Source: Thalassospira sp. ER-Se-21-Dark
Lineage (GTDB): Bacteria; Pseudomonadota; Alphaproteobacteria; Rhodospirillales; Thalassospiraceae
NCBI RefSeq assembly: GCF_017922435.1
Contig: NZ_VDEZ01000001.1
Location: 1,240,001-1,304,000, forward strand
DNA: 64,000 nucleotides
Direction of reading: 5' to 3'
Shown here piece after piece: positions 15,566-26,199 of this stretch. Position 1 is the stretch's first letter. Every line of letters starts with the position of its first letter. The notes under the pieces were generated by a model, which worked only from the letters and a program-made list of their open reading frames with translations, ran no database searches and was not told where the DNA came from. Both the position numbers and the translations under genes were made by a program.

Positions 15566-17605
15566 ATGGAACTCGCACGCAATAATCTTGGTTCGGAAAC
15601 AAGCCCCTATCTTGTTCAGCATCGTGACAACCCGGTGCATTGGCAGCCCTGGAGTACCGAAATTCTCGCCAAAGCCAAGGAATTGAACAAGCCGATCCTG
15701 CTGTCGGTCGGGTATGCGGCGTGTCACTGGTGCCATGTCATGGCCCATGAAAGCTTTGAGGATGAGGGTGTTGCGGCCCTGATGAACGAGCTTTTCATCA
15801 ATATCAAGCTCGACCGCGAAGAACGCCCAGACCTTGATGCGCTTTATCAGAATGCGCTGGCCCTTTTGGGCCAACAGGGCGGCTGGCCACTGACGATGTT
15901 TTTGACCCCGGATGGCGAGCCGTTCTGGGGCGGGACCTATTTCCCCAAGGAAGCGCGCTATGGTCGACCGGGATTTGGCGATGTGCTTAAGACCGTCGCC
16001 AAGATTTACGCCGAGAAGCCCGACGATGTCCGCCACAATGTCAGCCAGATTTCCAATGCGCTGATCAAGATGAACAGTGCGGCGGTTGGCGCGGTTCCGA
16101 GCCTTGAGATGATTGATCGCTGCGGCCATGGCTGCTTGCAAATCATGGACGGGGAAAATGGCGGCACATCCGGCGCGCCGAAATTCCCGCAGCCGAGCCT
16201 TTTATCCTATATCTGGCGGACCGGTGTGCGCACCGATGATGACGGGCTGAAACGCATCGTCAAACACAGTCTTGATCGCATGTGCCAGGGCGGCATTTAT
16301 GATCATCTGGGGGGCGGTTTTGCCCGCTATGCCGTCGATGACCAATGGCTGGTGCCGCATTTCGAAAAGATGCTGTATGACAATGCGCAGCTGATTGATC
16401 TTCTGTGCGATGTCTGGCGGGTCGATGCCAATCCGCTTTATGCCAAGCGGGTCGAGGAAACCATTACCTGGATCTTGCGCGAAATGCGCATTGCCGGCGG
16501 GGCCTTTACCGCAAGTCTGGACGCCGACAGCGAAGGGGTCGAAGGCAAGTTTTATGTCTGGTCCGAGGATGAGATTGACCAGATCCTTGGCAGTGATGCC
16601 GATCTGTTCAAGAAATTCTATGACGTGTCAAAAGACGGCAACTGGGAAGGCCAGAATATCCTGAACCGCACGGCGTCGGGGCTCACGCTTTCGGATGATG
16701 CGACCGAGGAAAAATTGGCGGAGCTTCGTGCGAAGCTTCTGGCAGAACGCGCCAAACGCATTCGCCCGGGCTGGGATGACAAGGCGCTGACCGACTGGAA
16801 TGCCATGACGATTGCCGCTTTTGCCGAGGCCGCCATGACCTTCCACCGGGCGGATTGGCTGGATTATGCCAAGCTTGCCTATGGCTTTGTCATCAACACC
16901 CTGATGAAGGGTGACCGCTTCCTGCACAGCTATCGCGATGGCCGCGTGCAGCATGCCGGTATGCTTGAGGATTATGCGCATATGATCCGCGCGGCCTTGC
17001 GGCTTTATGAATGCTTTGGCGAGGATGCCTATCTTAATGACGCCATCCGGTGGTCCGCCGCGGTCGAAACCCTGTTTGCCGACGCCAAGGGCGGCTACTT
17101 CCAGTCGGCATCGGATGCCAGTGACCTTGTCGTGCGCCAAAAACCCTTCATGGATAATGCCGTGCCATCGGGCAATGCGATCATGGCCCAGAATCTGGCC
17201 AAGCTTTATGCTCTGACTGGCGATGCGCAATACCGTGATCAGGCCGAAATCACCCTTGCGGCCTTTGGCGGGCGGATCAGCGAGCAATTCCCGAATATGC
17301 CGGGTCTTATGATGGCGGCCGAAATGCTGCAAAACCCGGTGCAGATCGTGCTAATCGCCAGGGAGCGCAGCCAGACCTATCTTGATATGCGGCGCGCCAT
17401 TTTTGGCGCGTATCTGCCCAACCGGGCGATCACGATCCTGTCGGATGGTGATCCCCTGCCCGACGGCCATCCGGCCCAGGGCAAGACCGCGATTGACGGC
17501 AAGGAAACCGCCTATATCTGTCAGGGGCCGGTTTGTTCGGCGCCCGTCACAGGCGTGGAAGAATTGATCGAAATGCTGGCAGATTTGCCCGCCAAGGCGG
17601 CCTAG
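15566..17605 (+). CDS. Thioredoxin domain-containing protein (YyaL/SPATA20 type, DUF255)
   Basis: 679 aa. The N-terminal thioredoxin-like domain contains [20 protein letters not shown] with a C-H-W-C redox motif. It is followed by an (alpha/alpha)-barrel domain resembling N-acylglucosamine epimerase/cellobiose epimerase folds, with [19 protein letters not shown] and [19 protein letters not shown] typical of the family. The cellular role is unknown. The ATG at 15566 follows AGGAC and begins at the conserved [19 protein letters not shown]; an in-frame ATG at 15500 is less likely. A DNA repair gene follows 3 bp downstream. Confidence 0.9.
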   Translation: MELARNNLGSETSPYLVQHRDNPVHWQPWSTEILAKAKELNKPILLSVGYAACHWCHVMAHESFEDEGVAALMNELFINIKLDREERPDLDALYQNALALLGQQGGWPLTMFLTPDGEPFWGGTYFPKEARYGRPGFGDVLKTVAKIYAEKPDDVRHNVSQISNALIKMNSAAVGAVPSLEMIDRCGHGCLQIMDGENGGTSGAPKFPQPSLLSYIWRTGVRTDDDGLKRIVKHSLDRMCQGGIYDHLGGGFARYAVDDQWLVPHFEKMLYDNAQLIDLLCDVWRVDANPLYAKRVEETITWILREMRIAGGAFTASLDADSEGVEGKFYVWSEDEIDQILGSDADLFKKFYDVSKDGNWEGQNILNRTASGLTLSDDATEEKLAELRAKLLAERAKRIRPGWDDKALTDWNAMTIAAFAEAAMTFHRADWLDYAKLAYGFVINTLMKGDRFLHSYRDGRVQHAGMLEDYAHMIRAALRLYECFGEDAYLNDAIRWSAAVETLFADAKGGYFQSASDASDLVVRQKPFMDNAVPSGNAIMAQNLAKLYALTGDAQYRDQAEITLAAFGGRISEQFPNMPGLMMAAEMLQNPVQIVLIARERSQTYLDMRRAIFGAYLPNRAITILSDGDPLPDGHPAQGKTAIDGKETAYICQGPVCSAPVTGVEELIEMLADLPAKAA

Positions 17606-17608
17606 CCA

Positions 17609-18097
17609 ATGCCGCAAATCTCGATCAACAGCCCCGTCGGTGCAATTACGATTTTCGCATTTGAAGATCAAATCGTTGCGCTTGACTGGGGATTTGTTGA
17701 AGAGGTTGAAAGCACATCCGTACTGGAAGAAGCCAAAAAGCAGCTGACGGCCTATTTCTCGGGTGATCTGACCAGCTTTGATTTGCCGCTGGCCCCGGAC
17801 GGCACAGCATTTCAAAAGGCCGTCTGGGATGCGATGTGCAAGATTCCGGCGGGAAAGACTGCGACCTATAAGGAACTGGCGGCGATGGCCGGATCGCCCA
17901 AGGCGTTTCAGTCGGTCGGCACGGCATGCGGCCTTAATCCCATCCCGATCCTCATTCCGTGTCACCGCGTTCTGGCCACAGGCGACAAGCCGGGCGGCTA
18001 CTCCGGCCAGGGCGGGCTTGAAACCAAGCGCGCGCTTTTAAAGATCGAAGGTGTCAATTTGCTGCTACCGAGTGATCAGGGCAGCCTTGATATCTAG
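17609..18097 (+). CDS. ogt: Methylated-DNA--[protein]-cysteine S-methyltransferase
   Basis: 162 aa. It repairs O6-alkylguanine by irreversible transfer to its active-site Cys. The signature I-P-C-H-R-V is present (Cys about residue 117), preceded by the DNA-binding helix-turn-helix FQKAVWDAMCKIPAGKTATY and GTACGLNPIPILIP. Length fits the Ogt-type proteins. It starts 3 bp after the preceding stop, suggesting translational coupling. Confidence 0.92.
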   Translation: MPQISINSPVGAITIFAFEDQIVALDWGFVEEVESTSVLEEAKKQLTAYFSGDLTSFDLPLAPDGTAFQKAVWDAMCKIPAGKTATYKELAAMAGSPKAFQSVGTACGLNPIPILIPCHRVLATGDKPGGYSGQGGLETKRALLKIEGVNLLLPSDQGSLDI

Positions 18098-18245
18098 GTG
18101 AGCGTCGGCCCCGTCGAATTTGCCTTCCCTGCGTTTCTAGTCTGCGAAATACATAACTTCGCCTGCTGCAAATCGCCGGTATCTGCCCTACACTCCTCCC
18201 ATTAACGAAACATGCGTTGGAAAACGCAAAGATGGGAGGTCTTTC

Positions 18246-19220
18246 ATGACCAAAGCATTCCGATTTTACGAGACCGGCGGCAGTGATGTCCTGAAATTTG
18301 AAGATGTCGACGTCGGCAGCCCGGGCGAAGGCGAAGTCCGCCTGACGCAAAAGGCCGTTGGCCTCAACTATATCGATATTTATTTCCGCTCCGGCGTTTA
18401 TCCGGCACCGAGCATGCCGTCGGGCCTTGGGCTTGAAGGTGCTGGTATCATTGAAGAAGTTGGTCCGGGTGTGACGGATCTGGCGGTGGGTGATCGTGTG
18501 GCCTATGCGGCACAGCCGCTGGGCGCCTATGCAGAGGCGCGCGTGATGCCGGCCAAGGGTCTGGTCAAGATCCCCGATGATGTCAGTTTCGAACTGGCCG
18601 CGGCCGCCATGCTTCAGGGCATGACCGCGCAGTATCTTCTGCGCCGGACCTATAACGTCAAAAAGGGCGATACCATCCTGATCCATGCGGCGGCAGGTGG
18701 CGTTGGCCAGATTGTGTGTCAGTGGGCCAAGCATCTGGGGGCGACCGTGATCGGAACGGTCGGGTCCAAGGAAAAGGCCGAAATCGCCAAGGCCAAGGGA
18801 TGTGACTATCCGATCCTGTATCGCGAAGAGGTCGTTTCCGAGCGGGTCAAGGAAATCACCAATGGCCAAGGCGTTGAAGTTGTTTACGATTCGGTCGGTA
18901 AAGATACGTTCGAGGATTCGCTTAAATGCCTCAAACGGCTTGGCATGATGGTGAGTTTTGGTCAGTCATCAGGTGCGGTGCCGCCGGTATCGCTGGCCCA
19001 GCTTGCCCCGGGGGCCTATTTCCTGACCCGACCCAGCATCTTCCAGTACAACGCCACCCGCGAAGAGCTTCTGGCCAGCGCGAATGAGTTGTTTGATGTC
19101 CTGAAATCAGGCATTGTCACGATTGATATCACCGCGACCTACCCGCTTGCCGATGCTGCCAAGGCGCATGACGACCTTGAAAGCCGCAAAACCAACGGGT
19201 CGATCGTCTTCACGGTCTGA
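18246..19220 (+). CDS. NADPH:quinone oxidoreductase, zeta-crystallin type
   Basis: 324 aa zinc-free medium-chain reductase, likely reducing quinones with NADPH. N-terminal GroES-like fold: VGLNYIDIYFRSGVYPAP is the characteristic quinone reductase block. The Rossmann fold contains IHAAAGGVGQIVCQWAKHLG. The start has a strong GGGAGG 7 nt upstream of ATG. Single-gene unit with its own terminator. Confidence 0.9.
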   Translation: MTKAFRFYETGGSDVLKFEDVDVGSPGEGEVRLTQKAVGLNYIDIYFRSGVYPAPSMPSGLGLEGAGIIEEVGPGVTDLAVGDRVAYAAQPLGAYAEARVMPAKGLVKIPDDVSFELAAAAMLQGMTAQYLLRRTYNVKKGDTILIHAAAGGVGQIVCQWAKHLGATVIGTVGSKEKAEIAKAKGCDYPILYREEVVSERVKEITNGQGVEVVYDSVGKDTFEDSLKCLKRLGMMVSFGQSSGAVPPVSLAQLAPGAYFLTRPSIFQYNATREELLASANELFDVLKSGIVTIDITATYPLADAAKAHDDLESRKTNGSIVFTV

Positions 19221-19261
19221 TAAGGCATCAATCCTGACGCGAAAACTATAGGACACTTGAT

Positions 19262-19294
19262 AAAAAGCCGATACATTGCGCGATCGGCTTTTTT
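19262..19294 (+). terminator. Terminator after the quinone oxidoreductase
   Basis: AAAAGCCGAT / ATCGGCTTTT stem with a 10-base loop and a T-run on the plus strand, 42 bp after the stop. Confidence 0.88.
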
Positions 19295-19324
19295 CTTGTG
19301 CCTTCGCATATCGGAACCTCTGCA

Positions 19325-19981
19325 ATGTCTGTTTCAAAAGTACAACAATCTGTCATCGCCGCCTTCAAATCGGCAAAAACCTATCAGGACCCTTATCAGC
19401 ACTGGTTCCTTGAAGACGTCTTGCCAGAAGGCATGGCAGAGGCCGTTTGCGCCCTTCCGATTGATGCGCCGTTTCTTGAAGTCGATGATGCTGGCACGCG
19501 TGAAGCCAACAATTCAAGCCGCCGTTACTTCGATCAGGAAAACATTGCGAAATTCGAGGCCGCCAATGATATCGCGCAGGCCTTCCATTCCCGCGAGGTT
19601 GTCGACACGGTCGAGGAAGTGTTTGGTGCTGACCTGAGTGATTCCCGCATTCGACTGGAATTCGCCCAGGATCGCGACGGTTTCTGGCTGCAGCCCCATA
19701 CCGATATCGGCGTGAAGCGCTTTACCATGTTGCTCTATCTCTCGGACGAGCCGGGTCATGAGAAACTGGGGACCGATATCTACAAGGATGCCGATACCCA
19801 TGTCGGCGCATCCCCGTTCAAGCCGAACTCGGCCCTGATTTTTGTGCCGTCCAACAATACCTGGCACGGCTTTGAAAAACGGACCATTCCGGGCATTCGG
19901 AAATCGCTGATTATCAACTATGTCACGCCGGACTGGCGGGCTGTTGAACAGCTGCCCTTCCCCGACAGCTACGTCAAATAA
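19325..19981 (+). CDS. 2-oxoglutarate/Fe(II)-dependent oxygenase family protein
   Basis: 218 aa. The Fe(II) site appears as P-H-T-D (HxD) about residue 124 and a distal H in N-N-T-W-H-G-F, with R in G-I-R-K-S-L-I-I-N-Y as the 2-oxoglutarate ligand. The double-stranded beta-helix pattern (KRFTMLLYLSD ... SALIFVPS) fits prolyl-hydroxylase-like 2OG oxygenases. The substrate is unknown. The ATG at 19325 is preferred to a GTG at 19298 that abuts the upstream terminator. Confidence 0.82.
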   Translation: MSVSKVQQSVIAAFKSAKTYQDPYQHWFLEDVLPEGMAEAVCALPIDAPFLEVDDAGTREANNSSRRYFDQENIAKFEAANDIAQAFHSREVVDTVEEVFGADLSDSRIRLEFAQDRDGFWLQPHTDIGVKRFTMLLYLSDEPGHEKLGTDIYKDADTHVGASPFKPNSALIFVPSNNTWHGFEKRTIPGIRKSLIINYVTPDWRAVEQLPFPDSYVK

Positions 19982-20010
19982 CGTTCAAAGCGACATCAAG
20001 TCAGCCTGGG

Positions 20011-20042
20011 AAACCCGGTAATTCAACATTTACCGGGTTTTT
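20011..20042. terminator. Bidirectional terminator between convergent genes
   Basis: AAACCCGGTAA / TTTACCGGGTTT stem with a short loop, T-run on the plus strand. It overlaps the stop codon of the minus-strand hydrolase, so it may serve both genes. Confidence 0.8.
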
Positions 20043-20574
20043 AGTTGCCGTGGGTGATCCGCACATCACGCGCAATCGCGTCAAAGCGTTCTGAAAGGCC
20101 TTCGCTGACTTCGCGGCAGGGGGCGATAACGGCTTCGGCCCAGTCGACATAGGCCAGTATCTGCCTTTCATCCCAGCCAACCGGCGTGTCGGTCAGCATC
20201 GCACCGACATTGGCGACCTTGTCGGCCAGTCGGACCAGCTTGGCCCCGTTTGAAAGGCCGGGTGCGGTTTCGATCTGTTTTGCCTTGCGCTCGTCACGTG
20301 GCAGGGCCTTGTCATCACTGACTTCGAGCACGATATCGGCGATGATGTCGTTAAAGCAGGCGGCAATTTCATCGCGGGTCGCGCCGCAATCCTCGATCAC
20401 GTCATGCAGAACGGCGGCACAGAGAATATCCTCGTCCGTCCCCGGTTCGCATTCGACAATCAGGCGGGAAACCTCAATCGGGTGATTGATATAGGGTTCC
20501 TGGGCAGCGCCTTTGCGACGCTGGTCGCGATGGGCACGGGCGGCGAAATCAACGGATTTGAGTAGAAGCTGCAT
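20041..20574 (-). CDS. HD-domain phosphohydrolase, MESH1-like (p)ppGpp hydrolase
   Basis: 177 aa stand-alone HD domain. The motifs Y-I-N-H-P-I-E-V, A-A-V-L-H-D-V-I-E-D and R-L-A-D-K-V-A-N match the hydrolase half of RelA/SpoT and small alarmone hydrolases (MESH1/SAH), with no synthetase domain. It probably cleaves the 3'-pyrophosphate of (p)ppGpp; related family members hydrolyse NADPH. The ATG at 20574 starts at the conserved MQLLLKSVDFAARAHRDQRR; an upstream reading to 20634 is unconserved. Confidence 0.82.
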   Translation of the reverse strand: MQLLLKSVDFAARAHRDQRRKGAAQEPYINHPIEVSRLIVECEPGTDEDILCAAVLHDVIEDCGATRDEIAACFNDIIADIVLEVSDDKALPRDERKAKQIETAPGLSNGAKLVRLADKVANVGAMLTDTPVGWDERQILAYVDWAEAVIAPCREVSEGLSERFDAIARDVRITHGN

Positions 20575-20735
20575 AAAGCGCGATATGATCGTGAACGGGT
20601 TGCCCAGAGTCCCACGGCTTTTGCGCGGTTTCAAGCCTTGATCCGTTCCTCCCGATGAAATTCATGCAGAGCCGTGAAAAACAGCGGCAAACAGGATAGA
20701 CTGATTTCTCTACCATCAAGCGGGAGACGCCAAAA

Positions 20736-21041
20736 ATGTCACAGGAAATGCGCCTGAAACTGACCTTGTGGAATGAAAACGCCGAGACCCCGCTGCATCT
20801 GAGTGCCCTTGCGCCCAAGGATGGCTGGCAAAGCGCCCCACCCAACCGGATCGAGGCCGGTGAATCGGTGGTGTGCGAGATCACGGCTGCCAACACATTG
20901 GCGATTACGCTAAATTACGGCACGCATCATATCGGCATTCATCTGAGCGACGACAATTTTTCCATCGAGCCAGGTGATGCCCGTGTGGATCGGCAGAAAC
21001 TGCGGAGCGGTCTGGCAGAGGTGACACTGGCCCTTGGATAG
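20736..21041 (+). CDS. Hypothetical small beta-rich protein
   Basis: 101 aa; family not recognised. No signal peptide, membrane helix or cysteine pair. The sequence alternates short hydrophobic strands with polar turns (LKLTLWNEN, SVVCEITAANTLAITLNYG, HIGIHLSDDNF), suggesting a small beta-sandwich. The ATG lacks a strong Shine-Dalgarno (AGACGCC upstream). It is alone between a divergent hydrolase gene and the convergent rho gene. Confidence 0.6.
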   Translation: MSQEMRLKLTLWNENAETPLHLSALAPKDGWQSAPPNRIEAGESVVCEITAANTLAITLNYGTHHIGIHLSDDNFSIEPGDARVDRQKLRSGLAEVTLALG

Positions 21042-21073
21042 AGATTGTTTAACGGTTATTTCGATATTGAAAT

Positions 21074-21101
21074 AAAAAACGGGGCCCGGTTGGGCCCCGT
21101 T
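21074..21101 (-). terminator. Terminator after rho
   Basis: AACGGGGCCC / GGGCCCCGTT, a 10-bp perfect stem with a four-base loop, followed by TTTTTT on the minus strand. A second GC-rich hairpin (CCGGGCC-CATCA-GGCCCGG, 21124-21142) lies between it and the rho stop. Confidence 0.88.
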
Positions 21102-21148
21102 CATCGTTTGACGATCCATATAACCGGGCCCATCAGGCCCGGCCGGAC

Positions 21149-22411
21149 TTATCCGTTCATCGAATCGAAGAAATCGTCGTTGTTTTTGGTCGATTTGAGT
21201 TTGCCCAGAAGGAACTCCATCGCGTCCTGCGGACCCATCGGGTTGAGGATACGGCGAAGGACCCACATCTTGGACAGAACGCTCTTGTCGACTAGGAGCT
21301 CTTCCTTACGGGTACCCGATTTGAGGATATCAATCGCCGGGAAGATACGTTTGTCAGACAGTTTGCGATCCAGGATAAGCTCGGAGTTACCGGTGCCCTT
21401 GAATTCTTCAAAGATGACCTCGTCCATACGCGAACCGGTATCGATCAGGGCGGTCGCGATGATGGTCAGAGAGCCGCCTTCTTCGATGTTACGAGCCGCA
21501 CCGAAGAAGCGTTTCGGACGTTGCAGGGCATTGGCATCAACACCACCGGTCAGGACCTTGCCCGAACTCGGCACGACGGTGTTGTAAGCACGTGCCAGAC
21601 GGGTGATGGAATCAAGCAGAATGACAACGTCATGCTTGTGTTCGACCAGACGTTTGGCCTTTTCCAGAACCATTTCGGTGACCTGAACGTGACGCTGGGC
21701 CGGTTCATCGAAGGTCGAGGAAATGACTTCGCCCTTCACCGAACGGTCCATGTCGGTCACTTCTTCCGGACGTTCATCAATCAGAAGAACGATCAGATAG
21801 GCTTCCGGGTGGTTTTCCTCGATCGCGTGCGCAATGTTTTGCAGCATCACGGTTTTACCGGTGCGCGGCGGTGCGACGATCAGGGCACGCTGACCTTTAC
21901 CAAGCGGCGCAACCAGCTCGATCACCCGGTTGGTGATGTCCTTGTTGCCTTCCTGATCGCGCTCGCGCTCCATATGCAGCGGCTGATCGGGGTAAAGCGG
22001 GGTCAGGTTGTCAAAGTTGATGCGATGACGAACTTTTTCAGGCGCATCAAAATTGACCTTGTCGACCTTGAGCAAGGCGAAATAACGCTCGCCTTCTTTG
22101 GGCGAACGAATCTGGCCTTCGACGGTATCGCCGGTCCGCAGACCAAAACGCCGCACCTGGCTCGGACTGACATAAATGTCGTCAGGGCCGGCAAGGTAGT
22201 TTGCCTCGGGGCTGCGCAGGAAGCCAAAACCATCGGGCAGAACTTCAAGAACGCCCAGACCAAAGATGGCATGGTCGTTCTCGGCCAACTGCTTGAGGAT
22301 CGCGAACATCAGCTCCTGCTTGCGGAGCGTGCTGGCGTTTTCGATTTCGAGTTCATCAGACAGAGCAAGCAGCTCGGTCGGAGATTTCTTTTTAAGGTCC
22401 TGAAGATGCAT
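21149..22411 (-). CDS. rho: Transcription termination factor Rho
   Basis: 420 aa hexameric RNA helicase/ATPase. The N-terminal helical Rho-N domain begins [20 protein letters not shown]. The cold-shock-like primary RNA site has GFGFLRS and the ATPase P-loop reads [28 protein letters not shown] and the R-loop region [12 protein letters not shown] are typical. The length is standard. The gene reads away from the origin, as usual, but is on the opposite side from hemJ, its common neighbour. Confidence 0.97.
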   Translation of the reverse strand: MHLQDLKKKSPTELLALSDELEIENASTLRKQELMFAILKQLAENDHAIFGLGVLEVLPDGFGFLRSPEANYLAGPDDIYVSPSQVRRFGLRTGDTVEGQIRSPKEGERYFALLKVDKVNFDAPEKVRHRINFDNLTPLYPDQPLHMERERDQEGNKDITNRVIELVAPLGKGQRALIVAPPRTGKTVMLQNIAHAIEENHPEAYLIVLLIDERPEEVTDMDRSVKGEVISSTFDEPAQRHVQVTEMVLEKAKRLVEHKHDVVILLDSITRLARAYNTVVPSSGKVLTGGVDANALQRPKRFFGAARNIEEGGSLTIIATALIDTGSRMDEVIFEEFKGTGNSELILDRKLSDKRIFPAIDILKSGTRKEELLVDKSVLSKMWVLRRILNPMGPQDAMEFLLGKLKSTKNNDDFFDSMNG

Positions 22412-22733
22412 ATGTGCGTTTAATGATCTGTGGTTGCCGAAAGGGCGAAGATTTTATGGAGATAGAAAAGAGAATGTGCGGTTGACCGTCAGGCAAGGCG
22501 CTCAGGCTTTTGCTGGGGCGTGCGGACGGTTCGAAACCTTGGAGTTGCAAGAAAGGCAGGCCTTTTCATGTTTCTGGATCGAAACACCCCCGATAGATAA
22601 CGCTGAAAGAACAAATAGTCAAACCGTGTTTCACCAGCTTGCAGAATTTTGCACAAATTGATGCGCAAAGATCACAGATCGGGACCAGCCACAGACACCA
22701 GCCCCGATTATGTGCCTATTCACAACCTTGTTC
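22412..22733. promoter_or_regulatory. Intergenic region upstream of rho
   Basis: 322 bp between rho and the chemoreceptor gene, both on the minus strand. It should hold the rho promoter and leader. Rho is autoregulated in other bacteria through its leader, but no specific element was recognised. Short open frames in it are not convincing. Confidence 0.4.
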
Positions 22734-24791
22734 TCAACCCTGCCTTTCGTCCTGAACCGATGTCAGGAACCCCTCTATTTCAGTGCGCAAATCAACCGAT
22801 ACCCTGGTCACGCTTTCACAGGCATTCATCAGGTTCCTGACCGCCTGATCGGCCTGCTCGGTCGCGGTACTGACATCGGAAATATTGCGTGAAACCTCGT
22901 TCGTTCCGGTAGCGGCACGTTCGACATTGCTTGCGATTTCCGATGTGGCCGCCTGCTGTTCATTCACGGCGGCAGACAAGGATGCCGAGGTGGTATCAAG
23001 TTCCTCGATCCGTGATCCGATCCGCTTGAACGCATCAATCGCCTGATCGGTCGCGGTTTGCAGGGTGTTGATATGGCCCGTGATTTCATCGGTCGCCTTG
23101 GAGGTTTGGCTGGCGAGGTTTTTCACCTCGTTTGCGACCACGGCAAAGCCTTTGCCCGCATCCCCTGCACGCGCCGCCTCAATCGTTGCATTAAGCGCAA
23201 GCAAATTGGTCTGATCGGCAATATCGCCGATCAATCCGATGACTTCACCAATGCGGTTCGCCCCGTCTTTGAGGGCCTCAGCAATGCGATCAGCATCACG
23301 GGCATCGGACGCGGCATCAGAGGCCGCGCCGGAGGCGGCTTCAATCTGGCGGGAAATTTCCAGAATGGAATTTGCCAGCTCCTCGGTTGCCGCCGACACC
23401 GCCGATACGTTCCCGGATGCTTCTTCGGCATTGCTGGCGACATGCACGGCACGGTCGCGGGTCTGCGTAACAGCGGAATCCATATCAGCCGATGTGTTGC
23501 GCAATTCTTCGGTGGCCTTACCAACCGCGCCCAACAGGCTGTCAACACGGGTTCGAAACGCATTGGTCAGGTTTTCAATTTTGCTGGCATGGGCATCGCG
23601 GGCGGCCTGATCGGCTTCGCGCTGACGCACCATTTCACGATTTTCGACCAGATTTTCGCGGAAAACCTCGACCGAACGGGCCATATCACCGACTTCATCA
23701 CCGCGATCCTGCCCGGTAATAACTTCGTCAAGATGACCATCAGCCAGACGCGACATGCACCCGGTCATATCCTTGATCGGGTTGGTCACACTGCGCCCGA
23801 CGGCAATGACAAGAGCGGATGCCAGCACGACGACAAGGATCACCCCGGCCAAAGTGGCAAAGAAAACCGTCCGGGCCGTGGTCAGTTTGCCCTCGGCCCG
23901 GCTAAGCAAATAGCCGGCAATATGGTCTTCGACGGCTTTATACAGATTGATCTTCTTGCTGATGGTGGCAAACCACGCATCCCCGGCAATGTCATTGGTC
24001 GTGCCGGTTTTGGGATAATCAAAGGCGACCTGGCGCAAATCAGCGACCTCGCCGACTGCCGGATCATTCATGGTGTTGATATAGAATGTCAAAAGTTCAG
24101 GATTGGCAAATTCGGCAAAAACCGACAGATAGGCATCTTGCAACGTGACAAGCGAGGCAAAGCGCAAATAAAGGTCCGGGGCAAATTCCCCCTGACCAAA
24201 GCCGACCGCCCCGGTCGCACGTTCAAGACCGGCACGTTCCTTGGCCTGCATGAAATTGTTGTAAGCGGCAATGATCCGCAGGATTTCGGGGTCGTTGCTA
24301 AGCTGTGCGACCAGATTGACGGTTGCCAGCATGTCGGTCACGATCGAGGTATAAAATCCCACCGCATCCGGCACACCCAGGGCAAGGTTATCGACCTTGG
24401 CTCGCATTTGCGGAATCTGATCGATCAAGCGGGTGAAAGTCGTGACTCTGACGGCAAGTTTTTCATCGTATTGATCAATATCGAAATCAGACAAAGCGCC
24501 TTTGAGGGCCGCAATTTTTTCATCAGTCAGATCACGCTGCCGGGAAAGTTGCTCGGCGAATGAAGCGCCTCCGGATCCGATAAACCCGGCGGACGCACCG
24601 CGCTCTTTTTGTAGTTCGTGGACCGTTGTTCCGATCTGACCGGCAAGTTCAGTCAATCCCCTGATGTTGCCCAGTTCGTCCATCTGCTGATAACGGCCAG
24701 TGATGGAAATCGCAGATAACACAATAAGCGCCACAAGCGTCGGTATCAGCGAAATCGCAAGCTTCTTGCCAATACGAATATTACTAAACAT
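22734..24791 (-). CDS. Methyl-accepting chemotaxis protein with NIT-like sensor domain
   Basis: 685 aa membrane chemoreceptor. First transmembrane segment about residues 12-32. The periplasmic domain contains [16 protein letters not shown], the signature of nitrate/nitrite-sensing (NIT) domains. Second transmembrane helix ([19 protein letters not shown]) about residue 315-335, then HAMP and the coiled-coil signalling domain with its hairpin [18 protein letters not shown]. There is no CheR/CheB pentapeptide at the end. The ATG at 24791 is 6 nt after GAGGG. Nitrate sensing is inferred from the domain only. Confidence 0.9.
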   Translation of the reverse strand: MFSNIRIGKKLAISLIPTLVALIVLSAISITGRYQQMDELGNIRGLTELAGQIGTTVHELQKERGASAGFIGSGGASFAEQLSRQRDLTDEKIAALKGALSDFDIDQYDEKLAVRVTTFTRLIDQIPQMRAKVDNLALGVPDAVGFYTSIVTDMLATVNLVAQLSNDPEILRIIAAYNNFMQAKERAGLERATGAVGFGQGEFAPDLYLRFASLVTLQDAYLSVFAEFANPELLTFYINTMNDPAVGEVADLRQVAFDYPKTGTTNDIAGDAWFATISKKINLYKAVEDHIAGYLLSRAEGKLTTARTVFFATLAGVILVVVLASALVIAVGRSVTNPIKDMTGCMSRLADGHLDEVITGQDRGDEVGDMARSVEVFRENLVENREMVRQREADQAARDAHASKIENLTNAFRTRVDSLLGAVGKATEELRNTSADMDSAVTQTRDRAVHVASNAEEASGNVSAVSAATEELANSILEISRQIEAASGAASDAASDARDADRIAEALKDGANRIGEVIGLIGDIADQTNLLALNATIEAARAGDAGKGFAVVANEVKNLASQTSKATDEITGHINTLQTATDQAIDAFKRIGSRIEELDTTSASLSAAVNEQQAATSEIASNVERAATGTNEVSRNISDVSTATEQADQAVRNLMNACESVTRVSVDLRTEIEGFLTSVQDERQG

Positions 24792-24961
24792 CAAAATCCC
24801 TCGACGTTCTTTTGTTGGAAACCGCCAGAATCTGAAGGTTTTCTCCCAACAGGTGCCGCGTTCTGCAGAAAAGGTTACTCGGGTTGATGTTGGCAATCCA
24901 TGACTGGCGTCAAGAGGCCGGAACTTCAATTTTAACTTTTATGTTTGAAATTATATCGTCT

Positions 24962-25327
24962 TTAGGAGGTTGAAGGGCCTTCGCGCACGATTTTAAGGAT
25001 GCGTTCAAGCTGATCGTCGCTGAGACCGGCGATGCGTTCCGAGAGCAGGTTAGCCAGTTCGGTCGCGGCGGGTTCCAGTCCGGCAGTATCCACCGTCACC
25101 TTGGGGTGCGATAGCTGGGCGAGGCGTTTGATGTCATCAACCTCGTCCCAGACCAGATTGAAGTAACCACAGATTTGCTGCACCAGGCCGGGGCTGGGCC
25201 GCCCGCGATGACCGTGTTCAAGCGCGGACAGATAGGCCGGTGACAGCTGAAGTGCAGTTGCCATATCGGTCAGCGTCACATTGTTGCGCGCGCGGAGTTC
25301 CCGGATGCGATTGCCAAAAGGTGTCAC
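24962..25327 (-). CDS. XRE-family helix-turn-helix regulator
   Basis: 121 aa. N-terminal Cro/CI-type HTH (residues 5-62): FGNRIRELRARNNVTLTDMA and LSPAYLSALEHGHRGRPSP. The C-terminal half is helical (ELANLLSERIAGLSDDQLER). The GTG start at 25327 overlaps the Smr gene stop (GTGA) and has GGAG 8 nt upstream. The gene pair Smr-XRE is common in alphaproteobacteria, often downstream of mltA, which here lies about 12 kb away on the other side of the origin. Confidence 0.85.
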   Translation of the reverse strand: MTPFGNRIRELRARNNVTLTDMATALQLSPAYLSALEHGHRGRPSPGLVQQICGYFNLVWDEVDDIKRLAQLSHPKVTVDTAGLEPAATELANLLSERIAGLSDDQLERILKIVREGPSTS

Positions 25328-25971
25328 GGGCGTCTCCGTTTCAACAAGACATAAAAGGCCCCGGCGCCACCGTGCTGGATCTGGGCCTGATGAATGGCAA
25401 GGATGCGATTGCGAAGGTTCGGCGCACTCAGCCATTGCGGGGTGCGTTCGCGCAACAGACCGGTACGGCCATATTCATCAGCGCGCGATCCCTTGCCGGT
25501 GATTACGAGAACGCAACGTTTTCCGGCCCGCCAGCTGTCTTCGATAAAGGTATTAAGCGCATTATGGGCGACTTCCTGGGTCATGCCATGCAGGTCAATG
25601 CGCCCGTCAATCGACATCTTGCCCTTTTGGAATTTGTTGGCAGTCGATCGATCAATCCCGTCGGTGACACCGGGTTTGAGTTCGGAAAGGTTCTGTTTTT
25701 TGATCTTTGGGCCACGATCAGCATGACGGGCCGAGGGCAGATTGCGCGCAGCCCGGCTTTGTTCAGACTGTTCAAGCTTTTCGCCAAGATTGTCAGGCAA
25801 GGTAATCGCGGTATCGCTGGTGTGGATGTCATCATCAGACGCGACCACGTCATCGCCGGCCTTGCGCCGTTTCTTGCGCAAAGGTTTGACGTCACGGGTA
25901 AAGACCTCCCACAGGGTCTTTTCGTCATCCGTGACGGTGCGGCGTCGCTTATTTGGTTTCTTCTGACTCAT
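25324..25971 (-). CDS. Smr domain-containing protein
   Basis: 215 aa. The N-terminal region is basic and disordered-looking; the C-terminal Smr domain (residues about 125-210) shows I-D-L-H-G-M-T, with LVITGKGSR. Smr domains are found in MutS2 and in stand-alone proteins, with nicking nuclease or RNA-cleaving roles. The ATG at 25971 begins MSQKKPNKRRR; the upstream extension to 26004 is unconserved. Coupled to the XRE gene. The 228-bp gap upstream holds nothing recognisable. Confidence 0.88.
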   Translation of the reverse strand: MSQKKPNKRRRTVTDDEKTLWEVFTRDVKPLRKKRRKAGDDVVASDDDIHTSDTAITLPDNLGEKLEQSEQSRAARNLPSARHADRGPKIKKQNLSELKPGVTDGIDRSTANKFQKGKMSIDGRIDLHGMTQEVAHNALNTFIEDSWRAGKRCVLVITGKGSRADEYGRTGLLRERTPQWLSAPNLRNRILAIHQAQIQHGGAGAFYVLLKRRRP

Positions 25972-26199
25972 CGACCAAGACAATATGCAAGCGGCGCGGT
26001 CCATATACGCAAGGCTTTATCGTCCATTCGATATCACCTGTTTGCAACAGCCCGGTCACCCAAAGGAATGTTCGCGGCATATTGCCGTGTCATTGCTTTT
26101 CGCGCAACCGCGCCCGTCGCGCATTTCGCCGTCACGGCAACAATATGTTTGCAGGAAAAACAGGCCAGACCGGGAAAGGTGACCCGACGGGGTTGTGTT

